DNA from: Verrucomicrobiales bacterium
GTDB lineage: Bacteria; Verrucomicrobiota; Verrucomicrobiia; Limisphaerales; SXQI01
Assembly (NCBI GenBank): GCA_028293365.1
Contig: JAQGOX010000050.1
Span: forward strand, 1-13,870
DNA: 13,870 nucleotides
Direction of reading: 5' to 3'
Shown in pieces: positions 5,752-13,463 of this stretch. Under the pieces are notes generated by a model, which did not search any database, was not told the DNA's origin, and worked only from the letters and a program-made list of their open reading frames with translations. How positions within the stretch are numbered: position 1 is the stretch's first letter; each line of letters begins with the position of its first letter. The position numbers were made by a program, and so were the translations under genes.

Positions 5752-7866
5752 ATGATTAGCAGCGTTGAACATGAGCCCCCAGGCATTGACCTGGCGGCGC
5801 AGGTGGAGGAGATTTTTTCACCTGCTGGAGTTCTGTCGCGCTCCAGCAACTTCGAATACCGGCCGCAACAGCAGATGATGGCAGTGGCGGTTGCGCGGGC
5901 ACTTACGGAGCAGAAGCACCTGATCGTCGAAGCAGGAACAGGGGTGGGAAAGAGCCTCGGATATTTGATCCCCGCGATCCTTTACGCGGTGGCCCAGCGG
6001 AAAAAGGCAATTATTTCAACTCACACGATCAATTTGCAGGAGCAATTGATTGGCAAGGATCTGCCGATGCTGGAGAAGGTGATGCCGGTCCGTTTCAGCT
6101 ATACGATGTTGAAGGGGCGTCACAATTATCTCTGCACGCGTCGTCTCGTCAAGGCTATGCAGCAGGCGGAACATCTATTTACCACGCCCGATGTGGCAGA
6201 ATTGCGGCGCATCTATGAGTGGGCTCAGAAAACCAACGATGGAAGCCTTTCGGATTTTGAGACGGAACCCTCTCCGGCAGTCTGGCAACAGGTCTGTTCT
6301 GAGCGGGGGCTTTGTTCGCCAAAACTTTGCGGCAGCGAATCCGAATTCGCCAAAGGGAACATACCTTGCTTTTTCCAGCGGGCTCGCAGTCGAATTCTCG
6401 CCTCAGACGTCCTGGTTTTAAATCACACCTTATTCTTCATGCACCTCGGCGGCCTCGAGGAGGAAACCAAAGGGGGGATTCTCATGAAGAATGATTTCGT
6501 GATTTTCGATGAGGCACATACTGTGGAGCACGTCGCCTCCAAACATGTCGGAGCGAGCGTTTCCAGTGCGCAGATTCGATTTGCTTTAAACCGGCTTTAT
6601 AACCCTGCGACTCAAAAAGGCTTGCTCACCCTCTTGCGGAAAGCCGGTGCGACGCCACTAGTGACGGAACTACTGGAACAAACCCAGCAATTCTTTACCC
6701 AGGTGGAACACGTTTGTGATGAATTGGCGGAAAACGCGACGATCGTGGAAAAATCGGGCGGTCAGGATTATGCGCAACGGAATTGGAGTTCGTTGCGCGT
6801 TCGGACATCGGACCTTGTCCCTGATCTGCTCACGCTTCCGATTCAGCGTTTGCGCGAGGCGGTGAGTGATTTTGTTAAATTGTGCAACGACAAAGATACC
6901 GCGCAGGAATTGGCTGAATGCAATCGCCGGTTGCTGGAAATCAGGGAAGCTGTGGCGATGTTTTTGCGCCATGAAAGCGATGACAATGTTTATTGGGTTG
7001 AGCGATCCGGGAAAACCCAGAGGACTTTGACGCTCAATGTCGCGCCCGTGGATATTGCCGATTATTTGCGGCAACGCTTATTCGGGAGCGAGAGTTCGGT
7101 GATCATGACGAGCGCAACTCTGGCGGTGGATTCGAAGCCAGCGCCGGTTGAAACTGTTCCGCGGAGGCGATCGGGAAAAGCTCAGTCTGCTGGCGGCCTT
7201 TCCTACTTCGCGGGACGCGTCGGCGGTGAATCGGCGACGCAGCTTCAGGCTGGATCTCCGTTCGACTATGAGCGACAGATGAAGCTGTTTGTGGTCGGAA
7301 AGATGCCAGACCCTAGAGAATCAGGTTATCGAGACGCGTTGGAACATTGGGTGGAGCACTTTATCACGCTGACTCACGGAAAAGCCTTCGTTCTATTCAC
7401 CAATTTTCGTTTGATGCAGGAGCTTGCCGACCGGATGGAAGCATTCTTTGCGAAACTCGATCTGGAATGTTTTGTTCAGGGGACGGGCACACCAAGAACG
7501 CTCATGCTGGAGAAGTTCAAAGAGAGCGTCGATTCTGTACTTTTTGGAACGGATAGTTTTTGGCAGGGTGTGGACGTGCCGGGGGAAGCTCTATCCAACG
7601 TGATCATAACGCGTCTGCCGTTCGCGGTTCCCGATCATCCGCTGATTGAAGCTCGGATAGAGCGAATCGAAGCGCGCGGCGGTAATGCATTTTTTGAATT
7701 TTCACTCCCTGAAGCTATTTTAAAGTTCCGACAGGGGGTGGGGCGCTTGATTCGGACCAAAAGCGATACCGGGATAGTAGTGGTTCTGGACAATCGGATT
7801 CTAACCAAGCGTTACGGGCAGGCGTTTTTAAATGCCTTGCCCAAGTGTCCGTTGGAAATTGTTTAA
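5752..7866 (+). CDS. dinG: ATP-dependent DNA helicase, DinG/XPD family
   Basis: This 704-residue superfamily 2 helicase is close in length to E. coli DinG and unwinds DNA 5' to 3', acting on R-loops, forks and repair intermediates. Motifs in order are Walker A EAGTGVGKS (60-68), iron-sulfur cluster cysteines C128, C188, C193 and C206 (the last in IPCFFQRAR), Walker B DEAH (253-256), MTSATL (452-457), WQGVDVPG (604-611) and QGVGRLIR (661-668). The 4Fe-4S domain is thus complete. C182 is an additional Cys nearby. About 20 extra basic, Gly-rich residues (460-482) separate motif III from the usual SPFDYE. No N-terminal exonuclease domain is present. ATG 5752 is chosen because GGGAAG (5735-5740) lies 11 bases upstream; a TTG at 5743 would add three residues and leave almost no spacing. 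It is co-oriented between the beta-helix and Nudix genes. Confidence 0.95.
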   Translation: MISSVEHEPPGIDLAAQVEEIFSPAGVLSRSSNFEYRPQQQMMAVAVARALTEQKHLIVEAGTGVGKSLGYLIPAILYAVAQRKKAIISTHTINLQEQLIGKDLPMLEKVMPVRFSYTMLKGRHNYLCTRRLVKAMQQAEHLFTTPDVAELRRIYEWAQKTNDGSLSDFETEPSPAVWQQVCSERGLCSPKLCGSESEFAKGNIPCFFQRARSRILASDVLVLNHTLFFMHLGGLEEETKGGILMKNDFVIFDEAHTVEHVASKHVGASVSSAQIRFALNRLYNPATQKGLLTLLRKAGATPLVTELLEQTQQFFTQVEHVCDELAENATIVEKSGGQDYAQRNWSSLRVRTSDLVPDLLTLPIQRLREAVSDFVKLCNDKDTAQELAECNRRLLEIREAVAMFLRHESDDNVYWVERSGKTQRTLTLNVAPVDIADYLRQRLFGSESSVIMTSATLAVDSKPAPVETVPRRRSGKAQSAGGLSYFAGRVGGESATQLQAGSPFDYERQMKLFVVGKMPDPRESGYRDALEHWVEHFITLTHGKAFVLFTNFRLMQELADRMEAFFAKLDLECFVQGTGTPRTLMLEKFKESVDSVLFGTDSFWQGVDVPGEALSNVIITRLPFAVPDHPLIEARIERIEARGGNAFFEFSLPEAILKFRQGVGRLIRTKSDTGIVVVLDNRILTKRYGQAFLNALPKCPLEIV

Positions 7867-7870
7867 ATCG

Positions 7871-8359
7871 ATGGGCAAAAAGAAATCAAAGGCCGACCGG
7901 ATCAGTGCTGGTCTTTTAATGTATAGGGTTCGAGACAATCGTCTGGAGGTTTTTCTGGCGCATCCAGGAGGGCCTTATTTTCGATTTAAGGATGAAGGCC
8001 ATTGGACCATACCAAAGGGCGAAATCGACAAAGGTGAAGAGCTGCTCGAAACGGCTATTCGAGAGTTTTTGGAAGAAGTAGGTCTTGAGCCTCATGGGCC
8101 GTATATCGAGATCGGCTCGATCACGCAAAAAGGCGGGAAAATCGTTCACGCCTGGGCTTTTGAGGGAGATCGTGACGAGTCAACGCCACACGTGTGCAAC
8201 ACGTTCAAAATGGAATGGCCTCCTCAGTCGGGTCGCATGCAGGAGTTTCCGGAAATCGATCGTGTGGGGTTTTTTCGAATTCCGGACGCACGGGTGAAAT
8301 TGAAAGAAACTCAGTGGGATTTCCTCGATCGATTGGCGGAGCACCTCGGGATTCGTTGA
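7871..8359 (+). CDS. Nudix hydrolase
   Basis: The 162-residue protein carries a perfect Nudix box at 50-72: G-x5-E-x7-REFLEEVGL, which binds the metal and the pyrophosphate of a nucleoside diphosphate-linked substrate. It is preceded by SAGLLMYRV (12-20) and GHWTIPKG (43-50), the typical first strand and loop. Nudix enzymes cleave NDP-X compounds such as dinucleoside polyphosphates, oxidised nucleotides or nucleotide sugars. The SAGLLMYR plus HPGGPYF arrangement recalls small NUDT2/Ap4A-hydrolase-like members, but the substrate is uncertain. ATG 7871 lies 4 bases after the dinG stop, implying cotranscription and perhaps translational coupling. An upstream in-frame TTG at 7832 would overlap dinG and add 13 residues that do not look like family sequence. 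Confidence 0.93.
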   Translation: MGKKKSKADRISAGLLMYRVRDNRLEVFLAHPGGPYFRFKDEGHWTIPKGEIDKGEELLETAIREFLEEVGLEPHGPYIEIGSITQKGGKIVHAWAFEGDRDESTPHVCNTFKMEWPPQSGRMQEFPEIDRVGFFRIPDARVKLKETQWDFLDRLAEHLGIR

Positions 8360-8421
8360 TTGCCCCGCCAATTGTCTCCACTTTGCACAAATTGTGTGAC
8401 ATTTTGGATACTGGCGACGTG

Positions 8422-8919
8422 TTATTTCCTTAATGGCATCAATCCAAAATGGAGCACCAGCCAGATTGGCATGGCAAAGATAGCGATGGCCGTGAGTCTA
8501 TCCCAGGACCACGTCAAATCGTTCGTTTGAATCGGAAAGATCGTAATCATAAAGTAGTTGCTGAAGCGCGAATGGCCGAGGAATGAGAGGTAGGGAGGGA
8601 ATTTGCGCATTATTCCGCTGATAAGTGCAACCGCGCCGATTGCAATGACGAGGATCGTGACCGCGAGGTTAACCGCGAGCAAGGCGTTGAGGCTAATTTT
8701 AGGCGTTCCGAATTGTTGGTGCCGCCAATGGTACGCCCAATGCAGACCGGCCCAGAGCAGGCCAAATCCCGTTTGAATGGCGGTATGAAAGCTGGCCTTT
8801 TTGGAGGTGATTTCATTCAGAAGCCATCCGAAATAAAGCGGGACAATTCCCCAGATCAACTCGATGTGGTGAAAGGGTGTGACAATAAGCTTGCAAAAAA
8901 TGGACCAATATTCGTTCAA
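8422..8919 (-). CDS. Hypothetical four-helix integral membrane protein
   Basis: I cannot name this 165-residue protein. Hydropathy shows helices at about 19-36, 47-64, 78-103 and 140-160. Striking features are FHHIELIWGIVPLYFGW (16-32), with two His before the first helix, and a Trp/His-rich second helix (WAGLHWAYHWRH, 56-67). The start is TTG 8919: the codon two before it is TAG, and no ATG or GTG lies near enough downstream to keep the first helix. A weak AGG sits immediately upstream. It converges with the Nudix gene, with 62 bases between the stops, and diverges from the TPR gene. A TTG start and lack of a known family keep confidence moderate, but helix pattern and amino acid usage look genuine. 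Confidence 0.72.
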   Translation of the reverse strand: MNEYWSIFCKLIVTPFHHIELIWGIVPLYFGWLLNEITSKKASFHTAIQTGFGLLWAGLHWAYHWRHQQFGTPKISLNALLAVNLAVTILVIAIGAVALISGIMRKFPPYLSFLGHSRFSNYFMITIFPIQTNDLTWSWDRLTAIAIFAMPIWLVLHFGLMPLRK

Positions 8920-9032
8920 CGCCTAAAAGGATGCCGTTGGAAGATCGAAGTGCAAATGTAAAGTTTAAGAGGTTCTGTCGTGAAAACCCTTTTCCTTAGC
9001 CGATTATCTGCTTAATTGAAGTGAGTTCAGAT

Positions 9033-10121
9033 ATGAGTACTCGGGTCAAAGTTGTTTTGTACGTTGTGCTGGCGGTTTGCACCGTTGTTTTTGGTGCACT
9101 CGCATACACCAGCGTCAAGGAAGGGATAGCCTATAATGAAGCCGCAGCCGCGAGGCGGCTTGATCAGGCAGCGGATCCGGGCTCGACTGCTGTGACACCT
9201 GAAACTCCCTCTGACTCAGTAGCTTCGACGAATACCTTGCCAGCTACAAATACGGTTGCGGTGAGTACGAACGCTGTTTCGACCAACGCGGCCCTGACGG
9301 CAATAACTGAACTGATCAGCCTGACAAATTCCACCGAGGCGACGACCAATTCCTCTGCTCTGGCCGCAACCAATTACACTGCCACGAACGAAGCAGCGAC
9401 CATCGCATCCAATAAGCCGGAGGCCAAAGTCAAAGCAAAGAAAAAGAGCCTAAAACGGGTTAAGCTGGATGCAGAAGGTCACGAGATCCTGACCCGGCCG
9501 GAGCATATGGGCCTGTTCATCGGCCTGGTAATCCTTTCAGCCCTTGGTCTGGGAACATTGACCGCCTACGATATTTCGCAGTTCATGGGGAATAAGGCAC
9601 TTAAAGTCGTTTACAACGACAACCTTGAGGGGATGAAGGATCCTGAATACGACGAGGCGGAAGCGGAATGGACGAATGGCAATCATCTTGAAGCTATTCG
9701 GATGATGCGGGGATACTTGAATAAGAATCCGCGAGAGCAGCATGTCGCTTTGCGCATTGCGGAAATCTACGAAAAGGATCTAAACAATTATCTTGCGGCC
9801 GCACTTGAATATGAAGAGGTCTTGACGAAGAAATTGACGCCGGAGCGATGGGGTTGGGCGGCGATCCACCTCTGCAATCTTTATTTCAAATTGGATCAGG
9901 AGGACAAAGCTGTGGCTTTGCTCAAGCGAATTGATACCGAATACGGCCAAACCGCCGCCGCTGAAAAAGCGCGAAAACGACTTGAGCAAATGAACATTCC
10001 GACGAGCGCGGATGCGGCAGCCGAGGCTGCCGCTGCAGAAGTGGCGGCTGCTGAGACGAGTCCGCCGGTTGAAGAGAAAGGGCCGAAACTTCCGCCGGGT
10101 TTCACTCTCAAGAAGCGTTGA
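9033..10121 (+). CDS. Membrane-anchored TPR protein with Thr/Asn-rich linker
   Basis: The 362-residue protein begins with a transmembrane helix (about 7-25, VVLYVVLAVCTVVFGALAY). A low-complexity linker at 47-126 is rich in Thr, Asn, Ala and Ser with eight Thr-Asn pairs. A basic patch (KVKAKKKSLKRVK, 132-144) precedes a second transmembrane helix (about 159-179). The C-terminal half (about 203-319) contains TPR-like helical pairs, such as EYDEAEAEWTNGNHLEAIRMMRGYL and LYFKLDQEDKAVALLKRI in part. An Ala-rich tail ends in PPGFTLKKR. TPR arrays mediate protein-protein contacts, so a scaffold role at the membrane is likely, but partners are unknown. Topology is unclear because basic residues flank both helices. 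ATG 9033 follows GTGAG at 7 bases; an in-frame GTG at 9021 would add four residues. The stop overlaps the convergent ferredoxin gene by 14 bases. Confidence 0.85.
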   Translation: MSTRVKVVLYVVLAVCTVVFGALAYTSVKEGIAYNEAAAARRLDQAADPGSTAVTPETPSDSVASTNTLPATNTVAVSTNAVSTNAALTAITELISLTNSTEATTNSSALAATNYTATNEAATIASNKPEAKVKAKKKSLKRVKLDAEGHEILTRPEHMGLFIGLVILSALGLGTLTAYDISQFMGNKALKVVYNDNLEGMKDPEYDEAEAEWTNGNHLEAIRMMRGYLNKNPREQHVALRIAEIYEKDLNNYLAAALEYEEVLTKKLTPERWGWAAIHLCNLYFKLDQEDKAVALLKRIDTEYGQTAAAEKARKRLEQMNIPTSADAAAEAAAAEVAAAETSPPVEEKGPKLPPGFTLKKR

Positions 10122-10509
10122 TCACGTCTTGGGAGTTGCAACTGTCATCGCGTAGTGGGTTTTTTGCGAACGCATATTCGGTAACCGGGCTGCCAAGGAT
10201 CAAATGCTCCTGAATGATGCGCTCTAGAACGTCCGGGGTACAATTCCGATACCAGATACCTTCTGGATAAACCACTGCTATGGGTCCATTGATGCAAACA
10301 CGCAAGCAATTCGCTTTCGTTCGATAAATCTCCGGTTCAGGTCCCACCAGATTCAACTCCTTCAATCTGCGTTTCAGGAATTCCCAGGATTGAAGCCCAG
10401 CCTCTTTGGAGCAGCATTTCGGCTCAGTTTGATCCGCGCAAAGAAGGATATGCCGTTTGAAGGACTCGATTCCTAACGCTTCAACCGTTTTTGTAAGGTC
10501 CGCAGACAC
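10108..10509 (-). CDS. Thioredoxin-like [2Fe-2S] ferredoxin
   Basis: The 133-residue protein has the Cys pattern of the thioredoxin-fold [2Fe-2S] (Shethna/NuoE-like) ferredoxins: C24 and C32 or C33 in CADQTEPKCC, then C68 and C72 in ANCLRVCINGP, followed by VVYPEGIWY (79-87). These are small cytosolic electron carriers; the partner is not visible here. The C-terminal 20 or so residues have no recognisable motif. The only standard start after the upstream in-frame stop is GTG 10509. It lies 14 bases after the metG stop and is preceded by a pyrimidine-rich CTTCCTCTCCCCT with no Shine-Dalgarno, so its translation may depend on ribosomes finishing metG. Its 3' end overlaps the convergent TPR gene by 14 bases. 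Confidence 0.9.
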   Translation of the reverse strand: MSADLTKTVEALGIESFKRHILLCADQTEPKCCSKEAGLQSWEFLKRRLKELNLVGPEPEIYRTKANCLRVCINGPIAVVYPEGIWYRNCTPDVLERIIQEHLILGSPVTEYAFAKNPLRDDSCNSQDVINAS

Positions 10510-10523
10510 AGGGGAGAGGAAGC

Positions 10524-12110
10524 TTATGAATTAGTTTTGGGCTGATCCCTGCGTGGGAATAATGCCGACGGTTCGCCAATTTGATGGCCGTGCGTGAGGA
10601 TGCCCCAGCGAGCATCGGCGAATGTGTTTGGTTCAGAACTCAAACCGAGCTGCGTGTAAATTTTGGCGGCTGTCGTCGGCAAAAATGGGTTAACAAGGAT
10701 CGCAATAATGCGGCAAGTTTCGGCGAGATTGTAGAGCACTTCATCCAAACGGTGCGCTTGCGACGGGTCTTTTGCCAGCTTGAACGGCGCCGTTTGATCG
10801 ACGTATTGATTTGCGCGAGTAATCAATCCCCAGATCGTGAGTAGCGCTGCCTGCAGTTCGTGCGCACGCAATTGCCGTTCAACCTGGGTGACGGCAGTCG
10901 CGGCGTCGCCCGCCAGTTCGGAATGCGGGGCGGGAACCTGTCCGGCGCGGTAGCGCTTCAACATCGAGAGAGAGCGGTTCACCAGGTTTCCCAGCCCATT
11001 TGCTAATTCCGCCTGGTATCTCCCCTGAAAACCGGCATCAGTCCAATTGCCGTCTGGTCCGATCGCGAGTTCGCGCGTGACATAAAAACGAAACGCATCA
11101 ATTCCCCACTCATTAATTATCGCGACAGGGTCAATGATATTCCCGGTGGTTTTGCTGATTTTTTGTCCCTCTTTTTGCCAAAAACCATGGGCAAGAATTT
11201 GGTGGGGAAGTGGCAGACCGATTGCTTTTAGCATGATGGGCCAGTAAACCGCATGGAATTTGAGAATGTCTTTTCCGATGACATGAATCGCAGCGGGCCA
11301 AAGCGATACTTGTTCGGGTTGCCCGCCCAGTGTGGGAAGCGACTCGGCAAGGAGTGGATCTCCATGCGCGGCCGGAATGGTGATATAATTTACCAGGGCA
11401 TCGAACCAGACATAGGTAACGTAATCGGAATCGAAGGGCAGGGGAATGCCCCAACTCAACCGTGCAGCCGGGCGGGTGATACAAAGGTCCTCAAGGGTGT
11501 TGTTCTTCAAAAATCCGAGCACCTCATTGCGGCGATAATCTGGGGCGATAAAATCAGGATGCGCCTGAATATAATCAATCAACCACTGTTGGTGGTCCTT
11601 CAGTTTGAAATAATAGTTTTGCTCGACCAGTTCCGTGACCTCTCCATAGATCGCGTCGAATGTACCATCGGGCAGGCGATCTTTTTCAGTGAGAAATGTT
11701 TCCTGCCGGGTGGAATAAAAGCCGCGATATTCGGCTTTGTAAAAATGACCTTGCTCATGAAGTTTTGAAAGCGTGGCTTGAACCACTTTCTTGTGGCGAG
11801 GTTCGGAAGTGCGCACAAAATCGTCATTCGTGAGCTGAAGGGTTTTGGTGAGAGCGATCCAGGATTCTGCGAGTTCGTCACAATAAGCCTGGGGACTTTT
11901 CCCTTCGGCTGTGGCTGCCTGCTGTACTTTTTGGCCATGCTCGTCGAGACCGGTGAGGAAAAAGCATGGCTCGCCGAGACTGCGATGGGCACGCGCGATC
12001 ACGTCAGTGATTACTTTCTCGTACGCGTGGCCGAGATGCGGTTGGCCGTTGACATAGTCGATCGCGGTCGTGACGTAGAATTTCTTGACGGCCTCGTTTT
12101 TCTTATCCAT
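10524..12110 (-). CDS. metG: Methionyl-tRNA synthetase
   Basis: This 528-residue class I aminoacyl-tRNA synthetase charges tRNA-Met. The catalytic domain begins FYVTTAIDYVNGQPHLGHAY (11-30), with HLGH as the HIGH motif (25-28), then FLTGLDEHGQK (51-61). WFDALVNYI (235-243) and HVIGKDILKFH (276-286) follow, and KISKT (317-321) stands for KMSKS. The anticodon-binding helical domain covers about 365-500. The zinc knuckle between the two halves of the active site has no Cys: YSTRQETFLTEK replaces the usual YCxxCExF, so this is a metal-free type. There is no C-terminal tRNA-binding OB fold. ATG 12110 is chosen because the conserved N-terminus begins right after it; the frame stays open 49 codons further up without family resemblance. 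It diverges from the UXS gene and probably drives the ferredoxin gene. Confidence 0.95.
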   Translation of the reverse strand: MDKKNEAVKKFYVTTAIDYVNGQPHLGHAYEKVITDVIARAHRSLGEPCFFLTGLDEHGQKVQQAATAEGKSPQAYCDELAESWIALTKTLQLTNDDFVRTSEPRHKKVVQATLSKLHEQGHFYKAEYRGFYSTRQETFLTEKDRLPDGTFDAIYGEVTELVEQNYYFKLKDHQQWLIDYIQAHPDFIAPDYRRNEVLGFLKNNTLEDLCITRPAARLSWGIPLPFDSDYVTYVWFDALVNYITIPAAHGDPLLAESLPTLGGQPEQVSLWPAAIHVIGKDILKFHAVYWPIMLKAIGLPLPHQILAHGFWQKEGQKISKTTGNIIDPVAIINEWGIDAFRFYVTRELAIGPDGNWTDAGFQGRYQAELANGLGNLVNRSLSMLKRYRAGQVPAPHSELAGDAATAVTQVERQLRAHELQAALLTIWGLITRANQYVDQTAPFKLAKDPSQAHRLDEVLYNLAETCRIIAILVNPFLPTTAAKIYTQLGLSSEPNTFADARWGILTHGHQIGEPSALFPRRDQPKTNS

Positions 12111-12342
12111 TCGTCCGAGTATTGTGCCGAACCTTAAACCAAAGCGCAATGCCCGCCCCGGTTTTTGCAGTTTTTGGTCCCCGTGGTTCCACGCTACGAG
12201 TGCGGAATCGAATTCAGAAAATGCGAATCCATAAACGAACATCCACATGCTCAACAACTTTTTTGGTGTTTAAGCGAAAATGGAGTTGCTTCGAACCAGA
12301 GAAAGAGCTCAAAGTGGAGGGCCTGAAAGGACCCAAGATATA

Positions 12343-13338
12343 ATGCCGGCGAAGAGGAGTGGACCGACACAGCCGATTTCTGTTGTGACCGGAGGTGCCG
12401 GTTTTCTTGGATCGCATCTAACTGATTATCTTCTCGCAAAAGGTCATCGGGTGGTGGCGATCGACAATCTCGTTACCGGCTCACTTCAGAACATCGAGCA
12501 CCTGGGGGGCAATCCGGCTTTCAAATACATCCAGCAGGACGTAACGGAATTTATTTTTCTCGATATGCCCGTTGACTACGTTTGGCATTTCGCGTCTCCG
12601 GCAAGTCCAATTGATTACCTTGAGCTGCCAATTCAGACACTCAAGGTCGGTTCATTGGGAACGCACAAAGCGCTCGGCCTGGCCAAACACAAAAATGCCC
12701 GATTCCTGCTCGCCTCGACTTCGGAGATTTACGGCGATCCTCTGGTCCACCCGCAACCCGAAAGCTACTGGGGAAACGTTAATACGATTGGTCCCCGCGG
12801 ATGCTATGATGAGGCAAAGCGTTTCGCGGAAGCTTTGACGATGGCTTATTACCGCGAGCATAAAGTCGACACGCGGATTGTGCGCATCTTCAACACCTAC
12901 GGTCCGCGGATGCGTTTGAACGATGGAAGAGTCGTTCCTTCATTTGTGGGACAAGCGCTGAAGAACAAACCAATCACGGTTTTTGGAGACGGATCGCAAA
13001 CTAGAAGTTTTTGTTATTGTTCGGACCTGATCGAAGGCATTTACCGCCTCATGATGAGTTCAACTAATCTTCCGGTGAATATTGGCAACCCCCGGGAGAT
13101 GTCGATGCTCGAGTTCGCGCGGACGATAATCCAGGCGACTGGCTCAAAGAGCAAAATCATTTTCACCCCACTCCCACAGGACGATCCGAAGCTTCGCCAA
13201 CCGGACATTACGCTGGCGCGCAGGATTTTAAGATGGGAGCCGAAGGTAAAATTGGAGGATGGGCTCGCGGAGACTATTTCGTTTTTTGCGAATCGCGAGG
13301 AGGGCGTGCGGCAGAAAAAAAACAGGCGTCGCGCTTAA
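12343..13338 (+). CDS. UDP-glucuronate decarboxylase (UDP-xylose synthase), extended SDR
   Basis: The 331-residue NAD-dependent enzyme converts UDP-glucuronate to UDP-xylose, a precursor for cell-surface polysaccharides. TGGAGFLG (16-23) binds NAD. SPASPIDYLELPIQTLKVGS (85-104) and GDPLVHPQPESYWGNVN (131-147) are hallmarks of this family. The active site shows T126 and E128 in ASTSEIYG, and Y155/K159 in YDEAK. RIFNTYGPRMR (181-191), TRSFCY (220-225) and DDPKLRQPDI (280-289, with R285) bind the UDP sugar. Length fits the 310-350 of bacterial enzymes. ATG 12343 is preferred because it precedes the Rossmann fold by 15 residues; AAGG lies about 12 bases upstream. An in-frame ATG at 12280 would add 21 residues of unfamiliar sequence. 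The C-terminus is very basic (RQKKNRRRA). The 232 bases between it and metG hold no other gene I can support. Confidence 0.93.
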   Translation: MPAKRSGPTQPISVVTGGAGFLGSHLTDYLLAKGHRVVAIDNLVTGSLQNIEHLGGNPAFKYIQQDVTEFIFLDMPVDYVWHFASPASPIDYLELPIQTLKVGSLGTHKALGLAKHKNARFLLASTSEIYGDPLVHPQPESYWGNVNTIGPRGCYDEAKRFAEALTMAYYREHKVDTRIVRIFNTYGPRMRLNDGRVVPSFVGQALKNKPITVFGDGSQTRSFCYCSDLIEGIYRLMMSSTNLPVNIGNPREMSMLEFARTIIQATGSKSKIIFTPLPQDDPKLRQPDITLARRILRWEPKVKLEDGLAETISFFANREEGVRQKKNRRRA

Positions 13339-13342
13339 ATTT

Positions 13343-13371
13343 TTGCTTTTCTGTTTGACCATGCTTATGAT
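13343..13371 (+). promoter_or_regulatory. Candidate sigma70 promoter for pilM
   Basis: TTGCTT (13343-13348, three of six) and TATGAT (13366-13371, five of six) are separated by 17 bases, about 85 bases before the pilM ATG. The gap after the UXS stop is 125 bases without a clear terminator, so pilM could also be read through from uxs. Confidence 0.3.
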
Positions 13372-13463
13372 TTTAAGTAACCAGCACGCCGACTTTCACG
13401 AACTCGTTGCGCTTTGCATGATTAAAGCAGAACGATTCTTGCTTGGATGGTGTCAAAATTAAC

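Noticed and set aside
7923..7937. GGTTCGAGAC, resembling a tRNA T-loop
   Set aside because: No matching acceptor or anticodon arm nearby, and it lies inside the Nudix coding frame.
8386..8396. CACAAATTGTG palindrome between the Nudix and membrane-protein stops
   Set aside because: It sits between two convergent gene ends, so an operator role is unlikely, and a one-base centre cannot form a hairpin terminator.
12339..12344. Perfect TATAAT overlapping the UXS start codon
   Set aside because: The region 17 bases upstream (GGAGGG around 12316-12321) is nothing like a -35 box, and transcription would start inside the gene with no usable downstream start before the NAD-binding motif.
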